DNA from: Christensenella timonensis
GTDB taxonomy: Bacteria > Bacillota > Clostridia > Christensenellales > Christensenellaceae
Direction: 5' to 3'
DNA length: 64,000 nt
Assembly (NCBI RefSeq): GCF_900087015.1
Contig: NZ_FLKP01000002.1
Coordinates: 930,001-994,000, forward strand
Below the pieces are notes generated by a model. The model was given only the letters and a program-made list of their open reading frames with translations. It did not search any database and was not told where the DNA came from. Shown one piece after another: positions 8,585-16,772 of the stretch. The position numbers and the translations under genes are program-made. How positions within the stretch are numbered: position 1 is the first letter of the stretch; each line of letters opens with the position of its first letter.

Positions 8585-10126
8585 ATGAAAAACACAGAGT
8601 GCTTACTTGGGATCGATATGGGGACGAGCAGCGTGAAGGCCGGGCTTTTCGACCTGCAGGGAACCCCGATCGCTTTTGCGGATGAAACGTATCCGCTATA
8701 TACGCCGAGATCCGGCTGGGCGGAACAGACGGTAGAGGAGTGGTGGAACGCAATCTGCAAGGCGACGCGCAAGCTTGTCGACAAAAGCGGGGTATCGCCG
8801 TCGGCGATCATGGGTATGAGCGTGGATACGACGTGCTGTACCGTGATGATCGCCGATCGGGATATGAACATCCTGCGCCCGGCGATCATGTGGATGGACG
8901 TGCGCGCCTCAAAACAGGCGAAAGAAATCACGGCGACGGGCGACCCAGCGCTGAAGATCAACGGGTACGGCAACGTATCGGCGGAATCCATGCCCGCAAA
9001 GGCGTTGTGGATCAAACAGAACGAGCCGGAGCTCTACAAAAAAGCGGAGCACGTGTTTGAATGCGTGGACTGGCTGATGCATAAGCTGACGGGAGAGCTG
9101 ACGGCGAGCATCGATACGACGGCGCCGCGCTGGTATTACGACCGCCCAAACGGCGGCTGGCCGGTTTCGTTCTACGAAAAGATCGGCCTTGCAGACGTGC
9201 TGGATAAATTCCCCAAAGACGTGCTGGATCTGGGAACGCCCGTCGCGGGCCTTACCAAAAAAGCGGCGGAAGATTTGGGCCTTACGGCGGGAATCCCCGT
9301 CGGCGAAGGTGGTGCGGATGCCTTTGTAGGGATGGTGGGGTTAAACGTTGTGCAGCCGGGGCGCATCGCCATGATCACCGGGACGTCGCACCTGCACCTG
9401 GGACTGACGGAAAAGGAAATGCATTCCAAGGGCATGTGGGGTTCTTACCCCGACGCGGTGATCCGTGGCCTGCAGATGATCGAGGGCGGCCAGACCTCCA
9501 CGGGAGCGATCGTCAACTGGTTCAAGACGAATTTCTGCGGGGATATCCGCCAGTTGGCGGAAAAAGAGGGCAGGAGCGTATACGACCTGCTGAACGAAGG
9601 GGCGCAGGAGCTGCCCATCGGCGCGGACGGACTGCTGGCACTCGATTATTTCCAGGGGAACCGTACGCCGTATGCCGACCCTGACGTGCGCGGCATGTTT
9701 TACGGGCTGTCGCTTTCGCATACGCCGTACCACCTATACCGGGCGATCATCGAATCAATCTGCTATGGGACGGAAGCGATCATGCAGACGTTCCGCGACG
9801 GGGGGATGGAGCCGGACGGCATCTATATTTCGGGCGGCGCGGTGAAGAGCGCCTTCTGGACGCAGGCGCACGCCGACGTCTGCAACCTGCCCATCTTTAT
9901 CCCCAAGGTCACGGAGGCGCCGTGCCTGGGGTCGGCGATATTGGGCGCCGTCGCCTGCGGGGCGTATGCGGACATCCAGACGGCGGCCAAGAACATGGTG
10001 ACGATCGAGGACAGGGTGGAGCCGGATGCCGGGCGGCATGAGCAATACATGTTCTATTATGAAAAGTACAAGGAAGCGTACCAGGTATCCAAGGGCTGGA
10101 TGCACGAGGTGACGACGCATTCCTGA
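8585..10126 (+). CDS. FGGY family carbohydrate kinase (xylulokinase-like)
   Basis: A 513-aa FGGY kinase (cytoplasmic ATP-dependent phosphorylation of a ketose, aldose or polyol). Seen: the N-terminal phosphate-1 motif DMGTSSVKAGLFD, a WMDVRA segment, ITGTSHLHLG, and near the C-terminus SGGAVKSAFWTQAHADV and GSAILGAVACG, the FGGY adenosine signature region. Length matches XylB-like members. The start ATG 8585 is preceded by a weak GTGAG; GTG 8576 is the alternative. It follows the second activase by 77 bp containing a promoter. Together with the mutarotase and the epimerase downstream it suggests phosphorylation of a ketose to feed the pentose phosphate route. Specificity unassigned. Confidence 0.9.
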   Translation: MKNTECLLGIDMGTSSVKAGLFDLQGTPIAFADETYPLYTPRSGWAEQTVEEWWNAICKATRKLVDKSGVSPSAIMGMSVDTTCCTVMIADRDMNILRPAIMWMDVRASKQAKEITATGDPALKINGYGNVSAESMPAKALWIKQNEPELYKKAEHVFECVDWLMHKLTGELTASIDTTAPRWYYDRPNGGWPVSFYEKIGLADVLDKFPKDVLDLGTPVAGLTKKAAEDLGLTAGIPVGEGGADAFVGMVGLNVVQPGRIAMITGTSHLHLGLTEKEMHSKGMWGSYPDAVIRGLQMIEGGQTSTGAIVNWFKTNFCGDIRQLAEKEGRSVYDLLNEGAQELPIGADGLLALDYFQGNRTPYADPDVRGMFYGLSLSHTPYHLYRAIIESICYGTEAIMQTFRDGGMEPDGIYISGGAVKSAFWTQAHADVCNLPIFIPKVTEAPCLGSAILGAVACGAYADIQTAAKNMVTIEDRVEPDAGRHEQYMFYYEKYKEAYQVSKGWMHEVTTHS

Positions 10127-10142
10127 TAGGAAAGGAATGCCT

Positions 10143-10166
10143 GTTTTGATAAAAGGCTATCAAAAC
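10143..10166. promoter_or_regulatory. Perfect inverted repeat between kinase and mutarotase genes
   Basis: GTTTTGATA and TATCAAAAC form 9-bp arms around a 6-nt centre. It could be an operator for the SorC-type regulator downstream, or an mRNA hairpin. No T-run follows, so it is not a terminator. Confidence 0.45.
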
Positions 10167-10193
10167 CAATCATAATAAAAGGAGAAGAAGGTC

Positions 10194-10661
10194 ATGAAAA
10201 AGAGTGGGATCTTGAATCCGCAGCTCGCGGAGCTTGTGGCAAGCATGGGGCATGGAGATATCCTGATGGTGGCGGACAGGGGCGTTCCCTTCCCGCAGCA
10301 CGACGAAACGGTGTGTATCGACCTCTCGGTGCGCCCGGGCCTGCCGGGCCTGATCGACGTACTGGAGACCGTGCTGGAGGAGCTGGAGATCGAGAGCGTG
10401 ATTATCCCCAACGAAACGCAGGAGAAAAACCCGGAAATGTATCGAAAGATGCAGGACGTCCTGGCAAAGGTGAAAAACAAGGGCAACGACATTGTGGAAG
10501 AAAATATCCCCCATGTAGATTGTAAAAACCTGTTTTTGACAGGGGACACCGTAGACCCGGAGGTGATCGACCTGTGGGGGCGGGAAGTGAAAGGGATCGT
10601 ACGGACGGGGGAATGTACGCCGTTTTCTTATATTATGCTGGTGAGCGGTACGACATTCTGA
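10194..10661 (+). CDS. rbsD: RbsD/FucU family sugar mutarotase (D-ribose pyranase-like)
   Basis: A 155-aa protein of the RbsD/FucU fold, which interconverts pyranose and furanose (or alpha and beta) forms of a sugar before kinase action. The catalytic His is H20 in MGHGD, followed by the conserved Asp28 in ADRG; the C-terminal VRTGECTPFSYIMLVSG matches the RbsD signature (Arg-Ser/Thr-Gly-Glu-Cys-x-Pro-Tyr/Phe). It is about 15 residues longer than classic RbsD. The start ATG 10194 has AAAAGGAGAAG. Last gene of the kinase operon; a terminator follows. Because the context is not a plain ribose operon, the true sugar may be another pentose or deoxyhexose. Confidence 0.85.
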   Translation: MKKSGILNPQLAELVASMGHGDILMVADRGVPFPQHDETVCIDLSVRPGLPGLIDVLETVLEELEIESVIIPNETQEKNPEMYRKMQDVLAKVKNKGNDIVEENIPHVDCKNLFLTGDTVDPEVIDLWGREVKGIVRTGECTPFSYIMLVSGTTF

Positions 10662-10683
10662 CCGAATACGATAAAAGGAACGT

Positions 10684-10722
10684 AAAAGCTGCGGGGGAGA
10701 AAACTCCTCCGGCGGCTTTTTT
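10684..10722 (+). terminator. Intrinsic terminator of the sugar operon
   Basis: A GC-rich stem (AAAGCTGCGGGGGAG against CTCCTCCGGCGGCTTT, with G-U pairs) closed by an AAAA loop and followed by a T-run. Confidence 0.85.
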
Positions 10723-10782
10723 GATAGGGGAGGGCATTTTATAAAACTGTCAAACGTGAATGGTTTTAAAAATAAATAACAA

Positions 10783-10812
10783 TTGACACAACAAAAACGG
10801 TTTTGCTATAAT
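10783..10812 (+). promoter_or_regulatory. Consensus promoter of the SorC-type regulator gene
   Basis: TTGACA 10783-10788 and TATAAT 10807-10812 with an 18-bp spacer and an extended TGC before the -10. Confidence 0.9.
10792..10805. promoter_or_regulatory. Near-palindrome inside the promoter spacer, probable autoregulatory operator
   Basis: CAAAAACGGTTTTG is symmetric at 6 of 7 base pairs and lies wholly between -35 and -10, where a bound repressor would block polymerase. Confidence 0.45.
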
Positions 10813-10871
10813 GGATTCAGGCAATATACACATTTATGTCCGGGGCGCCGGACATGGCGAGGGAGACAGGA

Positions 10872-11873
10872 ATGGACTCTATGATCGATTTAAGCATTGG
10901 AAAAAAGGCAAGCCAATACGAGCAAATGATCCAGATCGCAAAGCTGTATTATATGGAAGATATGTCGCAGCAGCAAATCGCGGACAGGGTCAATATGTCG
11001 CGTTCCAATGTTTCCCGTATCCTGAAATCCTGCAAGGAGCTCGGGATCGTGGAGATCCGTATCCACGAGGCGTCGCTGAGGTCTTTTGAGATCAAAAAGA
11101 AGCTGATCAACCGTTTCGGGATCGGCTCGGTGGTGATCACGCCGCGGGTGGACGACCGGGAAGCGAGCGCAGAGAACGCGGGAATCGCGGCGGCACGTTA
11201 TGTGGAAAACGTCTTGACGGACAACATGAGCGTGGGGATCGGCTGGGGGGCGAGCGTATACAAAATGGTGAAAGCCTTTACGCCGACCGTGCTCAACAAT
11301 ATGCAGATCATCCAACTGATGGGCGGCACGCGCATCAAAGAAGCATACAAGGACGGCGTGCAGCTGACGCTTGACTTTGCGGAAAAAACGAGCGGTACGC
11401 CGTATATATTAAACGCGCCGCTGCTCGTCACGACGCGGCAGGTACGCGATTTGTTCATTGAAGAAGGCGGGATCAAGGATCAGCTGGAAATGACCAAAAA
11501 GATCGACGTGGCACTGGTGACGCTGGGTACGAACGAGCCGGAAAGCAACGCCATGGTACGCGCAAACTTCATGACGCCGGAACAATCGAAGGAGCTTTAC
11601 GACGCGGGGCTTTACTCGCACATATTAGGGCAGCACATCGACATCCGCGGGAAGATCGGCAATACGGAATTAAACGACCGCGTAGTGGGCATCAACATTA
11701 ATACGTTCAAGAAAATCCCTTTGAAGATCGGGATCGTGGTAGGCGAGCAAAAGGTGAAGGCCATCGTATCGGCCCTGATGGGAGGCTTCCTCGATACGCT
11801 GATCACCGACGAGCCGACCGCGTTCGCAGTGGAAGATTATGCGGCAAAGCACGGGCTATATAAACCGTTTTAA
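10872..11873 (+). CDS. SorC/DeoR-type sugar-binding transcriptional regulator
   Basis: A 333-aa SorC family regulator. Residues about 15-60 hold a helix-turn-helix (MSQQQIADRVNMSRSNVSRILK). The rest is the sugar-phosphate-binding domain, with SVGIGWGASVYKMV, MGGTRI and a C-terminal LITDEPTA segment typical of the family. The start ATG 10872 is preceded by GAGGGAGA; in-frame ATGs at 10836 and 10854 lie further upstream without a ribosome site. These proteins usually repress sugar operons until a phosphorylated sugar binds. The likely targets are its own promoter, the glycyl radical/kinase operon and the epimerase gene 27 bp downstream. Confidence 0.92.
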   Translation: MDSMIDLSIGKKASQYEQMIQIAKLYYMEDMSQQQIADRVNMSRSNVSRILKSCKELGIVEIRIHEASLRSFEIKKKLINRFGIGSVVITPRVDDREASAENAGIAAARYVENVLTDNMSVGIGWGASVYKMVKAFTPTVLNNMQIIQLMGGTRIKEAYKDGVQLTLDFAEKTSGTPYILNAPLLVTTRQVRDLFIEEGGIKDQLEMTKKIDVALVTLGTNEPESNAMVRANFMTPEQSKELYDAGLYSHILGQHIDIRGKIGNTELNDRVVGININTFKKIPLKIGIVVGEQKVKAIVSALMGGFLDTLITDEPTAFAVEDYAAKHGLYKPF

Positions 11874-11900
11874 ATTTTGGACAGGAATGGAGAGAAAACA

Positions 11901-12563
11901 ATGCATAAAGTAGCAGCAACAATACTGACATGTAATAATGCTTTTTTGGGGCAGGCGGTACTGGCGGCGCAGCACGGCGGCGCAGATCAATTGCACGTGG
12001 ATATCATTGACGGCAGGTACGCGTCCAATTTTTCATTTGGGCCCAAGACCATCGCCGACCTAAAAGAAGTTGTGGATATTCCGATCGAAGTTCATTTCGA
12101 GCTTTATGACCCGCAATATTATATCGATATGTTTGCGGAGGCGGGCGCTGATATGATGACAATACAAATGGATGGATGCGCCTGCCCTATTCAGGCGGTA
12201 AGCCGGGTCAGGCGTTTGGGAAAACAGGTGGGCGTCGGTTTAAAACCTACGGAACGTGTTGAAAGCATAGAATATATCGCGCACCACCTCGATTACCTGA
12301 TCATGATGAGCGTGGAGCCCGGTTTTGGCGGGCAGAAGCTGGAGGAATCGATTTATACGAAGATAGCAGCTGCCAAGAAGATGTTCGCGGAGCAGGGGCT
12401 TGACATCCCGATCTACGTGGACGGGAGCGTCAACAAGGAAACGGCGCCTAAGCTCCTTGAGAGCGGCGCGGACGTGCTGATCGTCGGTTCGTCGGTTTTT
12501 TCCAGCAACAAGGTAACGGACGAAGAAATCAAAGCAGGGATGCAGTATTTTAAAAACCTTTGA
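11901..12563 (+). CDS. Ribulose-phosphate 3-epimerase family protein
   Basis: A 220-aa TIM-barrel epimerase. Seen: LHVDIIDG (metal-binding His and catalytic Asp), VHFELYDP, the MSVEPGFGGQ loop that grips phosphate, and YVDGSVN with the second catalytic Asp, followed by IVGSSVF. The N-terminal half departs from housekeeping Rpe (ASNFSFGPKTI instead of the usual VPNITFGP), so it may be a pathway-specific enzyme such as an allulose- or ribulose-phosphate epimerase. The start ATG 11901 follows GGAGAG. Probably co-transcribed with the regulator. Its product could enter the pentose phosphate pathway. Confidence 0.85.
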   Translation: MHKVAATILTCNNAFLGQAVLAAQHGGADQLHVDIIDGRYASNFSFGPKTIADLKEVVDIPIEVHFELYDPQYYIDMFAEAGADMMTIQMDGCACPIQAVSRVRRLGKQVGVGLKPTERVESIEYIAHHLDYLIMMSVEPGFGGQKLEESIYTKIAAAKKMFAEQGLDIPIYVDGSVNKETAPKLLESGADVLIVGSSVFSSNKVTDEEIKAGMQYFKNL

Positions 12564-12566
12564 GAG

Positions 12567-12598
12567 AAAAACAGCCATGAAAGTGTGGCTGTTTTTTT
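12567..12598. terminator. Intrinsic terminator, probably bidirectional
   Basis: AAAAACAGCCA and TGGCTGTTTTTTT around an 8-nt loop, between the epimerase gene (+) and the end of the membrane protein gene (-). Confidence 0.85.
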
Positions 12599-14525
12599 AT
12601 TGGAGGACAGGGAGCTCGTTTTGAAGGCCAATGAGCATCAAAAGGTTTGCTGCATATCGCTGCAACAGGTGGCTGATATATGGATCGGAAAGGGAAGGGA
12701 CTGCCATCGGGACGTCGCGGCGATGGCCTTGTAGTTGTTCGTCCATGTTGAGCGCGAAGCGGTCGATTTGGTCGCGTTCCCTGGGAGATAAGCTCTCGTT
12801 CTGTAAGTAAAAAATCAATTGCTCGGCTTCTGCTGTCATACGCCACATGACCGAAAGCATTTTTTCATATAGCGCGGTGTCGATCGGAAATGAGGGCGAT
12901 TTTATGTATTGGCGCACATCGTCATATAGCATATGGAAGGTAATGAGGGCGCTTGCAACTACGCCATAGTCGATCGACCGGCGAGTACTCAGATGCAGCA
13001 TAAAAAGATAGGAATGCTGGATATGGAACAGTTCCTTCACGTTATTGTTAAACTGGCCTTTCTGGCTGGTGGGAAAGAAAAAACGGTTGACCACAAGCAC
13101 GAGCACGACCGCAAGCGCGAGATAAAAAAGCCGCAGTTCGATAGCAGACTGGCCGCTTATGGTAAGGGAAGCAAGGGACAGGGCAAAAGCTGTTGCAAAA
13201 ATCGGCTGCACCCACGTTCCCGGTGTGCTGCAATACATGAAGCTGATCATGACCGTTGCAAAAATCATGTGTCCCAAAATGCCGGGAGGCAAAAGAGGCA
13301 GGACGAAAAAGGCGACGGCACAACCAATAAGCGTTCCAATGGTACGCGTTTTCATACGGTAGGCGCTTTCTTCGTACATGGGCTGCACAAGAAGGAAAGC
13401 ATTGAGCGGAAGCCAATAAGCGTGATCGCTTTCTGTGATCCGGCATACGGCAAAGCTGATCGTTGATACAAGGCACAGGCGAAGCGCAAAGCGCACTTCA
13501 AACGTATCAAGGCGCAGGCGATACTTTAAGCCGTGCAGGGGACGCGCATGCGCGGGGAGCCTCCATTCCGCAGGGGATGAATTATGCGCCATGCTTTCCA
13601 GCGCGAGGGCCAAAAGATGCATGAAATTCCGGATGAACACTGCAAACCGCTCGGTAAGTCCATCCGTTTCTTCCGCAAGGATGTTGGCGGTGTTGACGAG
13701 CTTTGCATGATCCTCTGTTCCCATATTCTTTTGTACGGTATCCAAAAATACCGCGATTGTTTGCAGCCGTTGCGCGTCACGCGCACAATTCCTGTCGGCA
13801 GACTGCGAAAAATCATCCATGAAATAGACGGCGCGCTGGAAAAGGAGTGCGAACATATAATGGATCTTTCCTTCCCCGCGTACGACATAGGAAAAATCGC
13901 GGCTTGTGTAGGCCATGCGGTTGAGTGCGGTATGGAGCGAAACCATATCCTTTTGCAGCGCAGGATCGCATTGCCCTTCAGCCATCATTGCAAAGGAAGA
14001 AGATAGCAGGGAAAGACCGTGGCGCACTTGACTGTAATTTTGCTGTTTCCTGTGAACGAGCGAATAAAAGACAAGCCCTGCGATGAGAAAAAGGGAAGCG
14101 TATGCCATGATGCCAAGCAGGGGCAGGAAGTTGTCCCAACCGACAGGACGCAGTTGTAAAAATACAAATTCCATCGCATTTGTAAAATACCCTTTTGGGT
14201 TAAATTGTATCGTTTGCAGGTAAATCAGGATAAAAGGGACGGCAATATTGAGCAATATGCAAAAAAGAAGATTTAATGTTGCAAAAAATGCCAACACGCA
14301 TAGCAGCATCTGTACCAAAAACAAAGTGAGCATCGAGCGGACGGTATGCGTTTTTAGGAGCTTGACCCTGAACGTTGCGGTAACAAAAGAAACGACCAGG
14401 GCGTATTGTGTACCAAACAAAAACACGATTGTATAGAACAATAAAAGGAAAAATACGATGACCGGCACGGCAGTTGTAAATTTTCCCCTGAAATCCATAA
14501 GCATATTTTTAAAATGCAGTTGCAT
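12597..14525 (-). CDS. FUSC family inner-membrane protein (aromatic acid exporter-like)
   Basis: A 642-aa membrane protein with two sets of closely spaced hydrophobic helices (about residues 18-145 plus 165-185, and 355-490) flanking a long soluble middle section, the layout of FUSC/YccS-YhfK/ArAE proteins. The second set begins with VRFALRLCLVSTISFAVCRI and contains WLPLNAFLLVQPMYEES, close to the FUSC core motif. Members are thought to export aromatic or other organic acids; the substrate here is unknown. It is encoded alone on the minus strand, facing away from the dehydrogenase operon. GGGGT lies a few bases before the start codon. No other membrane-fusion partner is encoded nearby. Confidence 0.8.
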   Translation of the reverse strand: MQLHFKNMLMDFRGKFTTAVPVIVFFLLLFYTIVFLFGTQYALVVSFVTATFRVKLLKTHTVRSMLTLFLVQMLLCVLAFFATLNLLFCILLNIAVPFILIYLQTIQFNPKGYFTNAMEFVFLQLRPVGWDNFLPLLGIMAYASLFLIAGLVFYSLVHRKQQNYSQVRHGLSLLSSSFAMMAEGQCDPALQKDMVSLHTALNRMAYTSRDFSYVVRGEGKIHYMFALLFQRAVYFMDDFSQSADRNCARDAQRLQTIAVFLDTVQKNMGTEDHAKLVNTANILAEETDGLTERFAVFIRNFMHLLALALESMAHNSSPAEWRLPAHARPLHGLKYRLRLDTFEVRFALRLCLVSTISFAVCRITESDHAYWLPLNAFLLVQPMYEESAYRMKTRTIGTLIGCAVAFFVLPLLPPGILGHMIFATVMISFMYCSTPGTWVQPIFATAFALSLASLTISGQSAIELRLFYLALAVVLVLVVNRFFFPTSQKGQFNNNVKELFHIQHSYLFMLHLSTRRSIDYGVVASALITFHMLYDDVRQYIKSPSFPIDTALYEKMLSVMWRMTAEAEQLIFYLQNESLSPRERDQIDRFALNMDEQLQGHRRDVPMAVPSLSDPYISHLLQRYAANLLMLIGLQNELPVLQ

Positions 14526-14642
14526 AATGATACCCCGAAAGTAAGCTTTCCACGCAATGCAATTATATCACTTTTGTCTTGCAACGTCTAATTTTTCAAG
14601 CAAAAAATACACAGCGATGACCGCCTGCAAAAAGTATAGGTT

Positions 14643-14669
14643 TTTTACAAAAAACAATAAATTTTACAA
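14643..14669. repeat. Direct repeat TTTTACAA upstream of the dehydrogenase operon
   Basis: TTTTACAA occurs at 14643-14650 and 14662-14669 (19-bp period). A related CTTTACAA lies at 14747-14754. They flank the promoter and may bind a regulator. Confidence 0.4.
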
Positions 14670-14686
14670 CTATGAAGGAAATAGCA

Positions 14687-14715
14687 TTGACAGGAAGCAA
14701 CGGAAATAGTATCAT
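14687..14715 (+). promoter_or_regulatory. Promoter of the dehydrogenase-complex operon
   Basis: TTGACA 14687-14692 and TATCAT 14710-14715 with a 17-bp spacer. Confidence 0.6.
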
Positions 14716-14747
14716 AAAAACATGAAATATAACTTTTGCAAAGAAAC

Positions 14748-14761
14748 TTTACAAATGTAAA
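14748..14761. promoter_or_regulatory. Palindrome downstream of the promoter
   Basis: TTTACA-AA-TGTAAA has perfect 6-bp arms and sits about 35 bp past the -10, in the untranslated leader of the first dehydrogenase gene; a possible repressor site. Confidence 0.4.
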
Positions 14762-14809
14762 ATATCAATGCGAAAGAAACTCAAATTTATCAAATAAGCG
14801 GGTGAAAAA

Positions 14810-15766
14810 ATGGAATTAACAAAAGAACAAATGAGGAAAATCTATTATCAGATGTTCAGCTCCCGAACGTTTGAGGAACGCGTAAACGAAATGTTTATGA
14901 AGGGCCTCATCCACGGGACGACGCACCTTGCGGTCGGCGAGGAAGCGACGGCTGCCGGCGGGATCGGCGCGCTTGAGCCGGACGACTACATCATGAGCTG
15001 CCACAGGGGGCATGCACACTGTATCGCGAAGGGTGCGGACGTAAAACGCATGATGTGCGAACTGCTCGGTAAGAAAGACGGCTTCTGCAAGGGCCTCGGC
15101 GGCTCGATGCATATCGTCGATATTTCCGTGGGCAACTATGGCGCGAACGGCGTGATCGGGCCTGCGATCCCGATGGCCACAGGCGTAGCCCTCGCGATCA
15201 AAAAGGACAAGAGCAACAAGGTGATCCTCGACTATTTTGGAGACGGTACTTCAAACTCCGGTTTATTCCATGAAGCGCTCAACATGGCGGCGCTGTGGAA
15301 GCTGCCCATCGTATATATGTGTGAAAACAACCTGTATGGTATGTCTACGCCGGTGGAAAACAGCGTCTCCGTCAAAGATATCGCGACAAGGGCGAAGGCT
15401 TACGGCATCCCGGGAGTGATCGTTGACGGGACGGACGTCCTCGCGATCATGGACGTGGTGAAAGAAGCGGCAGACCGCGCACGCCGCGGCGAGGGCCCGA
15501 CGCTCATCGAAGCAAAAACCTACCGTTACCTGGGGCATTCCAAGAGCGATAAGCGCGCATACCGTACGCGTGAGGAAGAAGCGGAGTGGAAGGCAAAAGA
15601 CCCGATCATTTCCTTTGGCAAGTATATGCTGGAGCATGGCTTTACGCAGCAGGAGATCGACGATATCCGTTCTTTGGTGGAACGGGAATGCGAAGAAGCT
15701 GTGGAATATGCGCAGGCTGCGGAAACGATCACTCTTGAAGAAGCAAAAAAACTTGTTTTTGCATAA
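14810..15766 (+). CDS. acoA: Acetoin/2-oxoacid dehydrogenase E1 component, alpha subunit
   Basis: A 318-aa TPP-dependent E1 alpha. Seen: HLAVGEEA, the CHRGHAHCIAKG segment, KGLGGSMHI, and the TPP/Mg motif GDGTSNSGLFHEALNMA with the NN pair at CENNLYGMST. The short form without an N-terminal extension and the RGHAHCIAKG wording resemble AcoA of acetoin cleavage more than PdhA, but substrate choice cannot be settled. It pairs with E1 beta 13 bp downstream to decarboxylate or cleave the substrate and acylate the lipoyl group. GGGTGA precedes the start. First gene of a four-gene operon; no lipoate ligase or AcoR activator is adjacent. Confidence 0.87.
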   Translation: MELTKEQMRKIYYQMFSSRTFEERVNEMFMKGLIHGTTHLAVGEEATAAGGIGALEPDDYIMSCHRGHAHCIAKGADVKRMMCELLGKKDGFCKGLGGSMHIVDISVGNYGANGVIGPAIPMATGVALAIKKDKSNKVILDYFGDGTSNSGLFHEALNMAALWKLPIVYMCENNLYGMSTPVENSVSVKDIATRAKAYGIPGVIVDGTDVLAIMDVVKEAADRARRGEGPTLIEAKTYRYLGHSKSDKRAYRTREEEAEWKAKDPIISFGKYMLEHGFTQQEIDDIRSLVERECEEAVEYAQAAETITLEEAKKLVFA

Positions 15767-15779
15767 CGGAGGTTATTAA

Positions 15780-16760
15780 ATGAGTACAATTACTTATGTA
15801 CAGGCGGTTTCAGACGCCTTAAAAGAAGAACTGAGAAGGGACGAAAAAGTCTTTTTGCTGGGTGAGGACATGGGCGTATACGGCGGGTGTTTCGGCGTAA
15901 CGCGTGGATTCCTCGATGAATTCGGCCCGGACAGGATCATGGATACGCCCATTTCCGAAGGCGGTTTTACAGGGATCGCGGTAGGCGCAGCCATGGCGGG
16001 TTACCGTCCGGTCGTGGAATACATGTTCTCCGACTTTGTGACGTGCGCGATGGACCTGATCTGCAACCAGGCTGCAAAACAGCGTTTTATGCTGGGCGGG
16101 CAGGTCAAGATTCCGCTCGTCATCCGTACCCCGGAGGGAAGCGGCACGGGCGCTGCTGCGCAGCATTCCCAAAGCCTCGAAGCATGGTTCTGCCATGTGC
16201 CGGGATTAAAAGTCGTATGCCCGGCAACGCCTTATGATGTCAAGGGGCTATTAAAGGCGGCGATACGCGAGGATAACCCGATCGTATTTTACGAGCACAA
16301 GCTTTTGTACGGTACGAAGGGCGAGGTTCCGGACGAAGAATACGTGCTGCCCATCGGCAAAGCGGATGTGAAGCGCGAAGGAAAAGATATTACGATCATC
16401 AGCTATTCGATGACGCTCTTAAAGGCGCTCAAGGCTGCGGAGATGCTGGAAAAAGACGGTATCGACGCGGAAGTGGTCGACTTGCGTACGGTATCGCCGC
16501 TCGATGTGGAAACGATCGTTGCTTCGGCGAAAAAGACAGGGCACGTCCTGGTGACGCACGAAGGCGTGCAGAAGTTTGGCGTGGGTGCGGAAGTATCCTC
16601 CATTATCAATGACAGCGAAGCGTTCTTCTATCTTGACAGGCCGGTAAGGCGGTTCGGCGGCGCGGACGATATTCCGATCCCGTACTCCCCGCAGCTTGAG
16701 GCTATGGTGGTTCCGCAGGCGGAAACGATTTACGAAAAAGCAAAAGAATTGCTGAAATAG
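15780..16760 (+). CDS. acoB: Acetoin/2-oxoacid dehydrogenase E1 component, beta subunit
   Basis: A 326-aa E1 beta. The transketolase-like pyrimidine domain occupies about residues 1-180 (VFLLGEDMGVYGGCFGVTRG, DTPISEGGFTGIAVGAAM) and the C-terminal domain follows (TIISYSMTLLKAL, VVDLRTVSPLD, LVTHEGVQKFGVGAEV). It forms the heterotetramer with E1 alpha. CGGAGG lies 9 bp before ATG 15780. Length is normal for the family. The spacing to both neighbours (13 and 12 bp) indicates a single transcript and leaves no room for a missing domain of the next gene. Confidence 0.9.
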   Translation: MSTITYVQAVSDALKEELRRDEKVFLLGEDMGVYGGCFGVTRGFLDEFGPDRIMDTPISEGGFTGIAVGAAMAGYRPVVEYMFSDFVTCAMDLICNQAAKQRFMLGGQVKIPLVIRTPEGSGTGAAAQHSQSLEAWFCHVPGLKVVCPATPYDVKGLLKAAIREDNPIVFYEHKLLYGTKGEVPDEEYVLPIGKADVKREGKDITIISYSMTLLKALKAAEMLEKDGIDAEVVDLRTVSPLDVETIVASAKKTGHVLVTHEGVQKFGVGAEVSSIINDSEAFFYLDRPVRRFGGADDIPIPYSPQLEAMVVPQAETIYEKAKELLK

Positions 16761-16772
16761 GGGGACGCGCAA

